In this document: positions 1 to 10,832 of the stretch, one piece after another
Position numbering within the stretch: position 1 is the stretch's first letter
Layout of the letters: the number at the start of each line of letters is the position of its first letter
Assembly (NCBI GenBank): GCA_963576785.1
Contig: OY756145.1
Span: 868,001 to 932,000, forward strand
Length of the DNA: 64,000 bases
Direction of reading: 5' to 3'
DNA from: Chlorophyllum brunneum
Lineage: Eukaryota > Basidiomycota > Agaricomycetes > Agaricales > Agaricaceae
The notes under the pieces: model-generated
The model's input: only the letters and a program-made list of their open reading frames with translations
What the model was told of the DNA's origin: nothing
Database searches by the model: none
Translations under genes and position numbers: made by a program

Positions 1-706
1 AGGCAAGCCCTTTAAGAGTTTAGCAATACCCAGTATAGCTTCCTCACTGTGACATCTAGAAAATTGGTCAGAGATGGCAGAATTCTTCGATAACTAAACT
101 CGCGGTTCTGTAGACGAAACAATCTGTTCCAGCAGCGTTAAAAATAGTGGTGTGTCACCAGCATAGTCCAGATGCGATATGATATCAGTAAAAGCCCGGT
201 TGAAGAGGTGGGAAGGCGAAGTTTCGCGGAAGGTCATGGGTCAAAGGAGAAAAGCATATAGATCATCACAGCAATTACCGTGGATAATGTTATACAGGAC
301 ATATGCAATGAGGCTGCATCGTGATATCCGCGTGGCACAACCAGGGGTCATCCTTACGGGAATATCAATCGTGGGAGTTAAACTACTGACAACAGCGGCG
401 CTCGCCATCAGGGAACGACCTCACCAAGGGGCGGACGGGCTGATGCACAGGACTTGAGATAACCCTCGGGGAATGTCTACGGTTGCCGTGAACTTGCCTA
501 GATATGCCATCGATGATGATGGGGCAAGCTCACACGAGGCGATCAAGCCGCCTTTGGATTTTAGGCTATTGAAGGTGTCTGCTAACACACAATACAGCTT
601 ACGGAGCATCCGAGTTTGAATAGGCTACCGTACTGTTTCCCAATTGAAAGCCCCCATTTTGAATATCAGGAAATACATGCAATTTGGTAAACCGGGGCCG
701 GAGAAT
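1..706. other. Intergenic / 3' flank, nothing recognised
   Basis: Only short ORFs with no recognisable protein family are present. This is the downstream flank of the sulfite reductase gene, whose stop codon is at 707-709. A minus-strand 62-codon ORF (421-609) has no recognisable motif and no convincing splice partners. An exon of a gene lying mostly to the left of the window cannot be excluded. Confidence 0.5.
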
Positions 707-3700
707 TCAACCAGTAGCGATAGCTGATTCGCGATAGATACCCTCACCCCCCATCCGGTCGTACCATGCCTTGCCTTCTGTCGTGGGGGCAATATACCCA
801 GCACGAATGGTGAAGTCACCGAAGCGCTCTCCGGGTAAACGCTCCTTTGCGTAACGTTCAATCATTGGCTGGAGAATTGTGAGAATTTCGGGTTCAGTAA
901 CGGATTCTACGATGCAAAACCAATGAGCCAGTCAATCAGGGCAGAGAAAGCAAGGTCGAGGCTCACCGCGATAAATTTTGTTAAGGCGTTGGCCATGGTA
1001 GCCACCACCGAGAAGCATGGAATAAGTCCCTAGTGCTTTACCGACGAAGGCAACCTCTGAAGTCATTATTAGGGACCCAAGAGAAGGAAAAGAAGTGTAA
1101 CCAAGGGCGCACCTGCAACATAAGGACGTGCACACCCGTTCGGACAACCAGTCATGCGCATGACAATAGAGTCGTTCCTCAGTCCGTTCTCCTCGCATAT
1201 TTTCTCAACTTTGTCGACTAAGAGTGGGAGGTACTACCCATACGTGTCGGTTTGGAGGGCGTAGACATCGAAAAAGATAAACTCACCCGTTCGGACTCGG
1301 CATTTGCCAAGCCACAAGTCGGAAATGCAACACAGGCCGATGAGCTCAACCTCAGTCCAGTGAAGTTCAAGTTATCCAACTTGTACTTCGTCAAAATGTT
1401 CTTGATCGTTTCCAACTCCTCCTGTGGGATATCGGAGATCATCAAGTGCTGGTTTGCAGTTAGTCTGAAGGCACCCTTGTGCACTTTAGCGATCTCGCGC
1501 AAGCCCGTCTTGAAATCACATCCTGGTTCATCCTGCACACGGCCGTTCTCGATGAACATCATAAAGTGGTGTCTGCCGTCTTCGCCAACATGCCAGCCAA
1601 AGTCGTCGATATTGCGGTCGAAAGCGAAGGGGCGGGAGGGTTCAAGGGTGTAACCGAGAAGTTTTTCAACTTCAGATTTGTAGGCATCAAGGCCCATGCG
1701 GTCGACAGTGTATTTTAGGCGGGCATTCTTACGGCTGAATGTATTGTTGAGTATGGAGAAAGGTGACAGTTATGAGTGACTTACTCAGCGCGATTACCAT
1801 TGTCTCTCTGGACCAACATGATCTTTTCGGCGACAAATTTACCTTGATCTACTGTGCAGAAACCGAGGAGGCTTGCAGTGCGAGGGTACGTTTTTTTGTT
1901 TCCATGGGTCACACCCATGCCACCGCCGATAGCGACATTGAAGCCCTCTAGTTCTCCATCCCTGTTCACGATAGCAATGAAGCCAACATCATTGGCGAAA
2001 ACATCGACGTCATTGGTCGGCGGAACGGCAACGGCAACCTTGAACTACGGAGAACATAGTTTTCTTATTTTGCTCAACCACATAAAGGATGAAACGCACC
2101 TTGCGGGGTAAATAGAATTCACCGTAATAGGGCTCAAAGTCCTTCAGCGCCTCACCGGCAACAAGCTTTTTGTCAAGCCAGATCTCGTGGTAAGCGGTAG
2201 TGCGGGGAATAAGGTGGCTGCTGACATCCCTGGAAAATTCAAACACCTGAGCGTGTACTTTGGACATAGTGGGAATCGAGGAGCAAATAACATTTCTAAG
2301 GATTGGTTAGTCCCTAAAATCATTAAACTGGTTTTTAAAAGCTCACCTGTTGACATCGCCACAAGCAGCAAGTGTGTCTAGCAACACGCGGTTGATATCT
2401 TGGATCGCAGGCTTCAAGTGCCTCTTGATGACGCCGTGGAACTGGAAGGTCTGACGCGTCGTGATCTTGAACGTCCCAGACCCGTGCTCATCCGCAATTT
2501 GGTCTATCTGCAACCACTGTTGAGGGGTGCAAACACCTGCAGGCAAGCGCACACGAATCATGAAGCTATATGCAGGCTCGACGCCCTGCATCTCTCGTTC
2601 GTCGCGAATATCGCGGTCATCTTGCTGATAGATACCATGGAATTTAGTCAACTGGGTATCACTGGGTGCGAGAGCGCCAGTACTAAAGTCTTCCAAGCCT
2701 TCACTGATAGTTCCACGCAAGTATCGGGAGGCCGCTTTGATGTGCTCGTTGGTGATGGGCTCAGGTTCAGCTTCGGTAATTTCGATAGTATCTACACCAA
2801 GGGCCTTCCACAGAAGAGGTTCCCAGATCTTGTAACCAGTCTCCGCACCATCTGCATCCTGATCATCACCAAGGCCAAGGTTGGCGACACGCTCACCACC
2901 AAGCTTCTCCAAACGGGCATCAAGGTCCTTCGAGGGCTTATTATAATAGTGGGCGTCTTCGGGGCGAGGCCAGTAGTGGCTATCGCCCATACCGAAAACA
3001 GTGAACTTGAGTTTGTTGAAGATTTTGTCTCCGCGGGTAGCAGCCGCATTCAAGGACTTGAAGAAAGAACGACCATTTTGAGGCGGTTCTCCCTGCCCAG
3101 CAGTCGAGGTGACAAACGCAACATGCTCCTCTTCCACAAGGGTCTCAAGAGGCATGGAGTCCATGGTGGTGATAGTAGTAGAAAGACCACGGGAGTTAGC
3201 CCTTCCCGCGAGACGTTTGGCCTTCTTCTCAGCGGCACCCCCGTCGGAAGCGTACAGGATAAGGAGAGGAGGAGCATCGATGGAAGAGACAAGGTCGTTG
3301 TAGGACTGCTGTGCGCGCTGCTTCCTAGCTTCTCGGACAGCGTCACCAAGGTTGGTGACGAGCTCAGCTGCAATCTGAGGTGTGGGGCGAACGAGTTGGG
3401 AGAGATGGTTCTGGCGGTCAAGGAACTGCCTGAGGTCGTTCTTGACCGCATCAGAGTCCAAGGAAAATGGTTCCTTTCCATCACGCTCCTTGCTAGGGTC
3501 CCAGCGGTAAAGCGGCCAGTACCCAGAGTCAACTGCCAACTTGGTCTCCTTGAGCAATTCCAGCGCAGGGGACTCTTCGGAAGTATGAGGAAGGTACGCC
3601 AAAACGACGCTAGGTCCGTTGAACCTATCGGCCTCCATGAACGACTGTAGGACTTGTGCATACGATGAGAACACAGCAACACTGGCAACATAGACATCTC

Positions 3701-5414
3701 CATGGTTCATGGCGTAGAGGCCGACATCTTGCTTCCTTCGGTGAGGGTCAACAGAGTTACGAGCGGTATACGGTAACGTATCGATGACGAGGATATTGAC
3801 ATTCAGACCAGAAGCAATGGCATGGTGAAGACCCGAGGCACCAAGATCATATGACCATGCATCAGAGCCTATGATCCACCTCGAGACAGCTGGGAGATGG
3901 GATTGGAGCGACAGGATCTTGGCGGCGGCGGGGTGGTCAATCGGAGACGATTCAAGGGAGGTGACAACAGCCTTCGCAAGGTTCTTACTCTTGGCGCCAT
4001 CGTCTTTGGAAAGAAGCCATTTACTCAGTAGAGCATGAACATCCGAACCGATGCTCTCACTTCGAAGGAGGTCTTCAACGGCAGCAACGAGATCGGTTCG
4101 CACGTCAATTTGGCCACGGACACGTCCAAGAGCAAACTCGGGAGTCGTTGCGACATGTCCCTGACTGGATACTAGGGAGGGGGAATTCGCCACCTCTAGT
4201 CGATCCCCAAACACATGAGCGAGGATTTTGTTATAGGCTGATTCGTGCTTGGGTATAACAGGTACGGTAGCGACGGGGGGAGTAGACGGGAGGGTGCCTA
4301 ATGTGAGGCTGGACGAAGGAGAAGGAGATTGAATGAGTTTAAAGATATCATGGAGGGTGACCTTGCTAACATCTCCAAGTATACCGCTTAGAATGGGAGG
4401 ACGCCGCTCTGCATCTCTGTGTTGGAGAGCGCTCATGATTTCGAGATATAGGGGTGTCCATTTTGTCGTCCATCGGTAAACCTGTTCAAGGACGATGACG
4501 CGTTGGACGGACGCAGGGATGACACTGAGGAGTCGGGATTGAGGGATGGGGTTGAGTAGGCTGAGGGTAACGAAGGAAACACCCTCAACGGGGACAGAAA
4601 TGTCCTGTTGACCAATAGCGAAAATCACTGTTTGTGGCTCAGATGAACCACGGACGACCAGATCACGCAAAGGACGCCCAACCTGACTAAGGGTCTCTGC
4701 CGCCACAGCTTGGTAAGCTTTGAAGAGAGTAGTCACAGCTGGATCATCAATGACGCTTAAACCATTGGCGGATTGACCGTTCTGTCCAATGACTGTGTGG
4801 CTATTTTCGTTGTGTCCATTCGCAGATCCGTTCATGCCTTCAGGTGTCACATGCCCACTGGACGTGGAAGACGATACGGAGGGTCTAGTGGCTCGGAGGA
4901 AAGGAAGTATTTTATCTTCTGGGAGTACATCCAGCGGCCCGTCTTCGTGGGAACTGTAGAAAGCATGGATGATGGCTTTCCGCTCCAACCGAGCCAACCG
5001 AGCCGCTAACAGAGCATTGTCGTGCGCTTGTTGTGTGGTGAAGGACACAAAGAAATACGGGACGGCAGAGCGAAGGAGAAATGCATCGGAAAGATCATCA
5101 CGAATGGCAAGGTGGAAGACGACAGGTGTTGAGGAAAGTTCCGCAAGATGGAGGACAAGGCGGGTGAAAATCTGGGTATTGGACGTTGCTGTAAAGCTTG
5201 TGAGGGCGGCAGGGTTGCGGAGGACTGTAGAGCCAGGATCTGAACCGAAAGGAGCAGGAATTAAACGGGGGTTATTGGTTGAAGACACAGCAAGAGAAGA
5301 GTATTGCTGAGTAAATGGTGAGGTTTCAGGAAACGGCGGTTGATAATCGACTACGACGTCTGCAGTCAGATAAGCAACACGGGCAACGGCAACCAAAGCT
5401 CGATCAACTGCCAT
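707..5414 (-). CDS. MET5: Sulfite reductase [NADPH] beta subunit (siroheme/4Fe-4S)
   Basis: Assimilatory sulfite reductase beta chain, which reduces sulfite to sulfide for cysteine and methionine synthesis, partnered by the MET10-type flavoprotein. I join seven exons: 5414-2347, 2295-2100, 2044-1785, 1734-1287, 1233-1113, 1056-967 and 906-707. They total 4383 nt, exactly 1460 codons plus stop, close to yeast Met5/Ecm17 (1442 aa). Domain order is an N-terminal pyruvate:ferredoxin oxidoreductase-like region ([17 protein letters not shown]), a flavodoxin-like domain ([16 protein letters not shown]), then two NiR/SiR ferredoxin-like and siroheme/4Fe-4S repeats. The cluster cysteines are present in [14 protein letters not shown] and [10 protein letters not shown]; the latter is completed by splicing. 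The ATG at 5414 follows a CTCCTTCAG. An upstream in-frame ATG at 5588 is possible, but its extension is hydrophobic and unlike the family. Confidence 0.96.
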
Positions 5415-7562
5415 GCTGGTCTGAAGGAGAGTCAGCACCCGTCTAGGGTGGATCCATTCAATACATACGCACCAAGTAAAGTAGAAGTCAAGCCGTAGAA
5501 CGAACGTGAGGAAAAGTGTCGATACATATAAACTCCATGAGTAAGTGATTCGCTCAGAGCACATCATCCATTTGCAAGTGTTTGCCATTCCGAAAAAGAT
5601 GATCTAATCAACCGTCAGGCCTTTCCAAAAATAAGGAGCCGTTTACTGATCTGGGCTGCTGACAGACCTTTGGCGAACGTGGGTGCGCTTCCCTGTCCTG
5701 CACATAGCTCCGAGACTCACAAGAAGCCTCGACTGACAGGTAAGAGCTTTGCACCAAGCATAGTAACAGAGTCGCAGGGAAGTTCTCTTCAGTGTGGACG
5801 ACAAATTATATAGATAACCCACAGTGTTTGTTCTACATCAACATTCAAGAGTATAGGCTAGTTCGAAAAGTATCGGGAGGTGGAGGTGGATCGGATGGTG
5901 AACTTTAAACCTTCGCTGTGATAACCACCAGGCAACGGGGAACAAAATTCCACCCAAAATACAGGTACCCCAGAGAGCCGAACGGCTGGTTGGTAGAAGT
6001 GAGCTTGATGCTTTCTATCTAGACCCGGTTTATTTATGTGGCGTATTCACCTATGGTTCGGGAAGGCGTCATCTAGCTTAACAGAATGAGAAGTGTGCAG
6101 CCGGTGCAAGGCATCAGCGAGAAGTGGGAAAGCACGAGGGGCCAAGCGAAATCCCACGAATCCGATTAACATGTAGGGCACATACCTGTAGGCACTCCGA
6201 GCGCTGCCGGCTGGTAGGACACCCCCATAGAGTTAGAGTTATGTAGCATTTCTCCACAAAGGTGCGGGTTTAAGCAGTCTGCGACGTAATATTTCCAGGT
6301 GCATACAGAGTGACATTAACGAGTCAACATAGATGGAGGTATAGGTGGCCCACACTCACAAATACTCAACTATCGGTATTTGAATGATGTGTGTCTGCTA
6401 AGGATAAGGCAGCTTCCAGTGTCCACCGGTTGGAGCATTTCCAGGGCCCCTTCACCGACACTTGGAAGTTCTATCAAGACTCCAGGAACCAGCGTGATAT
6501 GAAGTTTAAATTTTGAAAGCTATTCGCGTAGGCCCTGCTCACTCTCTAGGCAACACATGGTGCGAACCTTCGGGACATGCAGTATGTTCACTTCCTCGTT
6601 TGGAGTGTAGCTGACGCGAAAAAAGGCACGGCCGAACCGTCCAGCACCGCAACGACACGGCAAGACTATCCGATTCATATACTCCACGCGTTGAAGTTGA
6701 TTGAGATAAGCACGGCGACGGGCCCAATATTGGCTTAGAGTTTATAAATTGCTTTGGTATGTACACTCATCGCAGAGGGTGGTACACAGCCGTTTCCCGG
6801 CAACGACGGTTGAACCGGTCGGTCACCGAGGTCAAGTGATCTCCAATCAGAATTGGCATGAGCAGCGAGCTGAACAGCTCTGGATCGGGGTATTGATGTC
6901 TTGTATCTCGGCTGGGCCGGTAGGGATCTGAGTGAGCCCGGTATTTGGGGCATAGTTGGTGGTCTTCAAAGGTAGAGGGGGGGGGGGGTGACGGTTGGGG
7001 GAGGCCCCAGTGTATTGTATTTCTCCGTCAGGAGGGTCACAATCTCCATGTGCAATAATTGTTGCTATGCGATGTGTTTGTACACGTTACACTGCTACGG
7101 GCCCTCCGTGTAACATTTTATAAGAGCGAAGACAAAGGTGGTACAATTTATCTCTAGGTTTATTCCATCCTGGAAATCGACCTAACACCACTCGAATGTA
7201 GGTTTCGGACTTATTTCAAGAGCGGGGCCTGCCCGTTTGCTGACTCTGGAACGCTACACTACATCTGAACTTCGTTCCAACCAGCTACCCGGATACCGAA
7301 CCATGAACTAATTGAACACGGAGTATACAGCCAGTCCTCAGCAGAGCTGAGCATGGGCTCCTGATGCTACTGTGGGAAATGTACACCGTACAGGTTCTTT
7401 GGAGGAAGTACTGAGATAGGAGAAGGCCGGACTAAATTGGTGGCAACTTCATACTATGGTAGCGAATACCGAGAACGGGTTGGATACTTTCTGAGGGGCA
7501 ATAATACTAGAGGCTCGGGCTAGAGAACATGATCGGTAAGCTTAGTGGGAGAATATTCACAT
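5415..7562. other. Long intergenic interval, no gene recognised
   Basis: About 2.1 kb upstream of the sulfite reductase gene. The proximal part must include its promoter. ORFs are all short and none shows a family motif on either strand. A 12-base G run sits at 6977-6988. Two intron-rich genes were found in similar-looking DNA to the right, so a small multi-exon gene could still be hidden here. Confidence 0.5.
6977..6988. repeat. Homopolymer G run (12)
   Basis: Twelve consecutive G bases in otherwise balanced intergenic DNA. No function is implied. It is a likely sequencing or length-polymorphism hotspot. Confidence 0.8.
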
Positions 7563-9043
7563 TCATCTCACCTTGATTAGATCATCGGATCTCACTGCCG
7601 TCGCCGCTACATGACTTGCGTGTTCCTGCGTACTTCTGCTATGCCACGGTCGTCTCGACACGGCATGTGGAATGTTCGCAAACCCGATTGAATTGGCGAA
7701 GGTAGGTTCTATGCTCTCCAGAGTTTCTCTGAACTTTCGACGGGCATTGAGACTACGTGGGGGGTACAAGCCTGGGTAAGTATCTGGTGAGACAAGAAAC
7801 AGTGTTCGCTAACTTTACCAGGACAGAATTAGAATATGTTCTGCCCGCAGAAAAGTGTAAGGCCTGCACACAATGCGTTGGCATCCCGAGTGGCTTGGAA
7901 CGATAAGGAACCCACGTACAACATAAGTGAAACTGAAAGGGGCTGCGAAGTACTAACGAAGTCTTGAGCAAAGAACATCCGGAGATCATTATAAGACTTA
8001 CGGCAATTAGGCATCCCATCATAACAAAACTTTGATAATATCAGCATTACGTAGACCATAGTATGGACAACTATAGTATTGTTCACCTTGTGAGTGCACT
8101 CGTGGCCACTGTGTAACGAATAACTTGGTTAACCAGTGTATTCGTTAGCCTACAAACCACGGGTCATGATGAGCTAACTTGCAACCTATGTCATAGGGAT
8201 GAAGACAAACTTCATGTCGCGAGTACCTTCACTCCTCTTGAGCACGTAATAACAGAGCAGGCCAGCAATCATGATGTCGGCTATGAAAGAATGAGACCTC
8301 TCGCACACAACGGTAGTCAAGGATAGAGGAGCTTACTTATTGCGGTGATCACATTCATAGGTACAATCCCCTCAATCCAACCTGTGAGTCGAGCAGCTGC
8401 AATGGCCACGCCGAAATTGAGACCGAAAGTTGTGAGAATGCACAGGAAGAACGGAGCGACGATTAACAGCTTTCTTTCGCTAAAAATCCAGATTCTGACC
8501 CAATATTCAAAAAATCATCACGAGCGGCCTAGCGCGAATGCTTACCTGTATAAGAAGAATAACTGAGATAGTAGAATTGAAAGCACGATGGGGAATAGGT
8601 GTGTACGGAACGGAGTTATGGGGTGCATGAGGGTCTTCACATCGCCCCAACCGACGACGAGGTAATAGTAGACGGTATATGAAATTAAAATTAGATGAAT
8701 GAAATCAAGGAGCCTGTTGCAAACATTTCAACTCTCCCTCTTCCGGTAAAAGCAGGGTTCCATACCATAGTATCATGACGAAAATCTTGGTTTTTCGGGG
8801 ATCTTCTGGAAAATCTTGGTAATACTGATACACCTGAACGGTAAGAATGCCTTGAAAACTTCGTAAAGGTAAGATAAATCGAACAGAAAAAGCGCTGCAA
8901 AAATAGAGCTTTCACTCACAACGTAGCGATCAGTACTAAAAGCCAGATGTGAGTGTCATCCCATCATGAGTGGAGACCGGGACCTCACCCCCTATGAGCA
9001 AAACTCCATATGTTGTTTGAAGGTCGAGGTGTACTGGATGCAT
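7563..9043 (-). CDS. DUF6534-family integral membrane protein (about 9-10 exons)
   Basis: No long ORF exists, but joining short exons gives a continuous protein with the DUF6534 layout known from mushrooms. It starts MHPVHLDLQTTYGVLLIG (exon 1, 8989-9043), continues ILTVQVYQYYQDFPEDP, then hydrophobic helices such as FPIVLSILLSQLFFLYR. The hallmark motif DIMIAGLLCYYVLK is followed by LTNTLVNQVIRYTVATSALT, and the end carries TYSNSVL joined to NLNARR. Splice phases agree at every junction I checked: donors gtgagg, gtgagt, gtatgg, gtaagc, gtaagc, gtttgt, gtgaac and gttagc, all with AG acceptors. The family's function is not established; it is an integral membrane protein with multiple helices. 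The C-terminal tail after LNARR is hydrophilic and its true end (stop at 7563-7565, or a further exon) is uncertain. A low-interest reading of this DNA as gene-free would miss it. Confidence 0.8.
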
Positions 9044-10228
9044 GTGGTGGTGAAAGGAAAGGAGTCCACAGGTACCTGTGTGTGCCCCATGATATATACA
9101 ATCGATCTTCGCCCCCACGGGTGATGGGGCGAACCTGACATTCAATACTTGGTTTAGTCTTGGTTTAGTTCAGCTTCTGTCATTGGAAATACGGCATGAT
9201 GTTTCAGGCCCAGACCATTCTATTCTGGGGGAATGATATGCCAAGTCCGCACAGAAACCCTTGTCTTACGGTCCCGAGAGAAAACGTAATTTCTAGCTCA
9301 ATGCCTACGAAATTCAACTCTTGCCACTGCCGTCCTGATGAGGCAAGAACATTCCACCACCCTCAACGGTCATTTGACTGAGATCGTGTCCGTTGCATGC
9401 ATGTCAGGGCTGTAGGTTTGGCTGAAAATTTTCGGCCTTTGATATTAGATGCGGGTCAGGTCGTGACGACGCGTGCCACCATGTCAAATCACCCTTAACA
9501 GACATTCCAAATTTGCTATGTGCTCCACAGGTCCTCGCTGTCATGTTAGTCTGTGCGGTAGATGCAGAGAGTACCACATCAGCATTAATAGAACTATTGC
9601 CCAAGACAGGAGGCGAAACACACATCTGGGTAATGCCCGTGAGCATTCTGCTATACCCACGACGTTAGATACTCCGGTTCCTATCGGTGGCGACCGGACT
9701 CAGTGGCGGTGGCGGCGAATCCTCGCGACGAATAAGTAGACCTTCAGTGTGGTTTGGGTTCAGCTGTTGCCCCCCAAGATTATAGCATGCAATCCACTGC
9801 TGAAGTAGCTCGTTGGAATCGTGATGAGATTCATCGGTGACATGGGTCAACTTTGCTCCCACTCTTCAGATAAACCACTACTGACATCCTCAACCCACGA
9901 GTCCTCCATTGGCGTGGCATTCCTGGACTGCGGATGATAAACGCTCCGTGACATCTCATCGGCTAAGTGCGAAATGCCCCCTTTAGCCAACTGCAATTTT
10001 CACTCCCAACTTGGTATCACAATGTTTTGGAGACGCATCATGAGTTCGGAAAACAAACATGAATTAGGGGGTTTGCATTCGACGTCGAAGTCTTTCAACT
10101 GTGTTCTGTGAGGGAATGTCTGACTACAACCGATAAAATTTTACCCACAATCATAAGGAGATGAAGTATATGCTTTATACATAATTGGATACGCGGACAC
10201 TAAAGTGACGGTGGTTGGTAACGCTGGT
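9044..10228. other. Intergenic interval, no gene recognised
   Basis: This lies between the start of the DUF6534 gene and the stop of the small coiled-coil gene, both on the minus strand, and should contain the DUF6534 promoter. Short ORFs at 9404-9646 and 9665-9862 (minus) and 9473-9739 (plus) show no family motif and no consistent splice partners. Confidence 0.5.
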
Positions 10229-10832
10229 CTAGGTTGGTCTAGTCGCATCCTCCTCTCCTTCCGGTGGGTTCAGCTGGCTAGCAACGGTCATGAATCTGAA
10301 GACATGCAGAACACAGGATGAGTATGTTCGTTGCTACGAATGCAGAAGAAAGCATCGAGCATACTTGGCGGCATCTAAACCAGCGAATGTACGCATAGCG
10401 TGTAAATCAACTTGGAGCATCTCGCACAAATCAGCTGTCTGGCTGACTGCACGAGACATACGACCGAGGCTCGCTGCGAGTTGAGCGTAAAGCTTTTCCT
10501 TAGTTTGCACGGCACTTGTTGGAATTCCAGTGGACATTGAGAAGGAGGAAGCTTCAGGGGGAAGTTGATCGGGTTGTAAATTCGATCGCGATGGGTGTGA
10601 CTGGTCTTCACGGGATGACGTCACGATAGATTGACCAGGACAAGGACAGTCAACCTCAAGTTGAGCCTTGGCAGTCTCAGAAGCGTGCTTTGATCCCTCG
10701 ATCATGGAATATTGGGTATTGAGCTGTATTGAGCCTTGAGGGCTGGGGTTGCATGGGAATTACCTTCTCTAACAACAATTTGTCCAACAGTGGACCTAAA
10801 TCCAGGGACAAATTGGACGACTGCCACTGCAT
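10229..10832 (-). CDS. Small conserved-looking coiled-coil protein, 164 aa
   Basis: Three exons, 10832-10764, 10723-10365 and 10295-10229, total 495 nt, exactly 164 codons plus stop. The protein starts MQWQSSNLSLDLGPLLDK. Its first part is heptad-like (LLLEKLNTQYSMIEGSKHA), the middle is low-complexity and rich in Ser, Pro and Gln, and the last part is again helical (KLYAQLAASLGRMSRAV, LQVDLHAMRTFAGLDAAK). It ends FMTVASQLNPPEGEED plus six residues. The junction LDAAK/FMTVASQL reads as one uninterrupted helix-like segment, which supports the splice. The size and helical ends recall small subunits of BLOC-1/BORC-type or other coiled-coil complexes, but I do not recognise the family and assign no function. 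The first intron (40 nt) is short for this region. Confidence 0.65.

Noticed and set aside
2400..3650. 416-codon plus-strand ORF
   Set aside because: Antisense shadow of the sulfite reductase flavodoxin region. No family motif, while the opposite strand matches a known enzyme throughout.
7753..7860. Frameshift in the DUF6534 gene after YSNSVL
   Set aside because: A GTTAGC donor two codons further on joins in phase to NLNARR, so no frameshift is needed.
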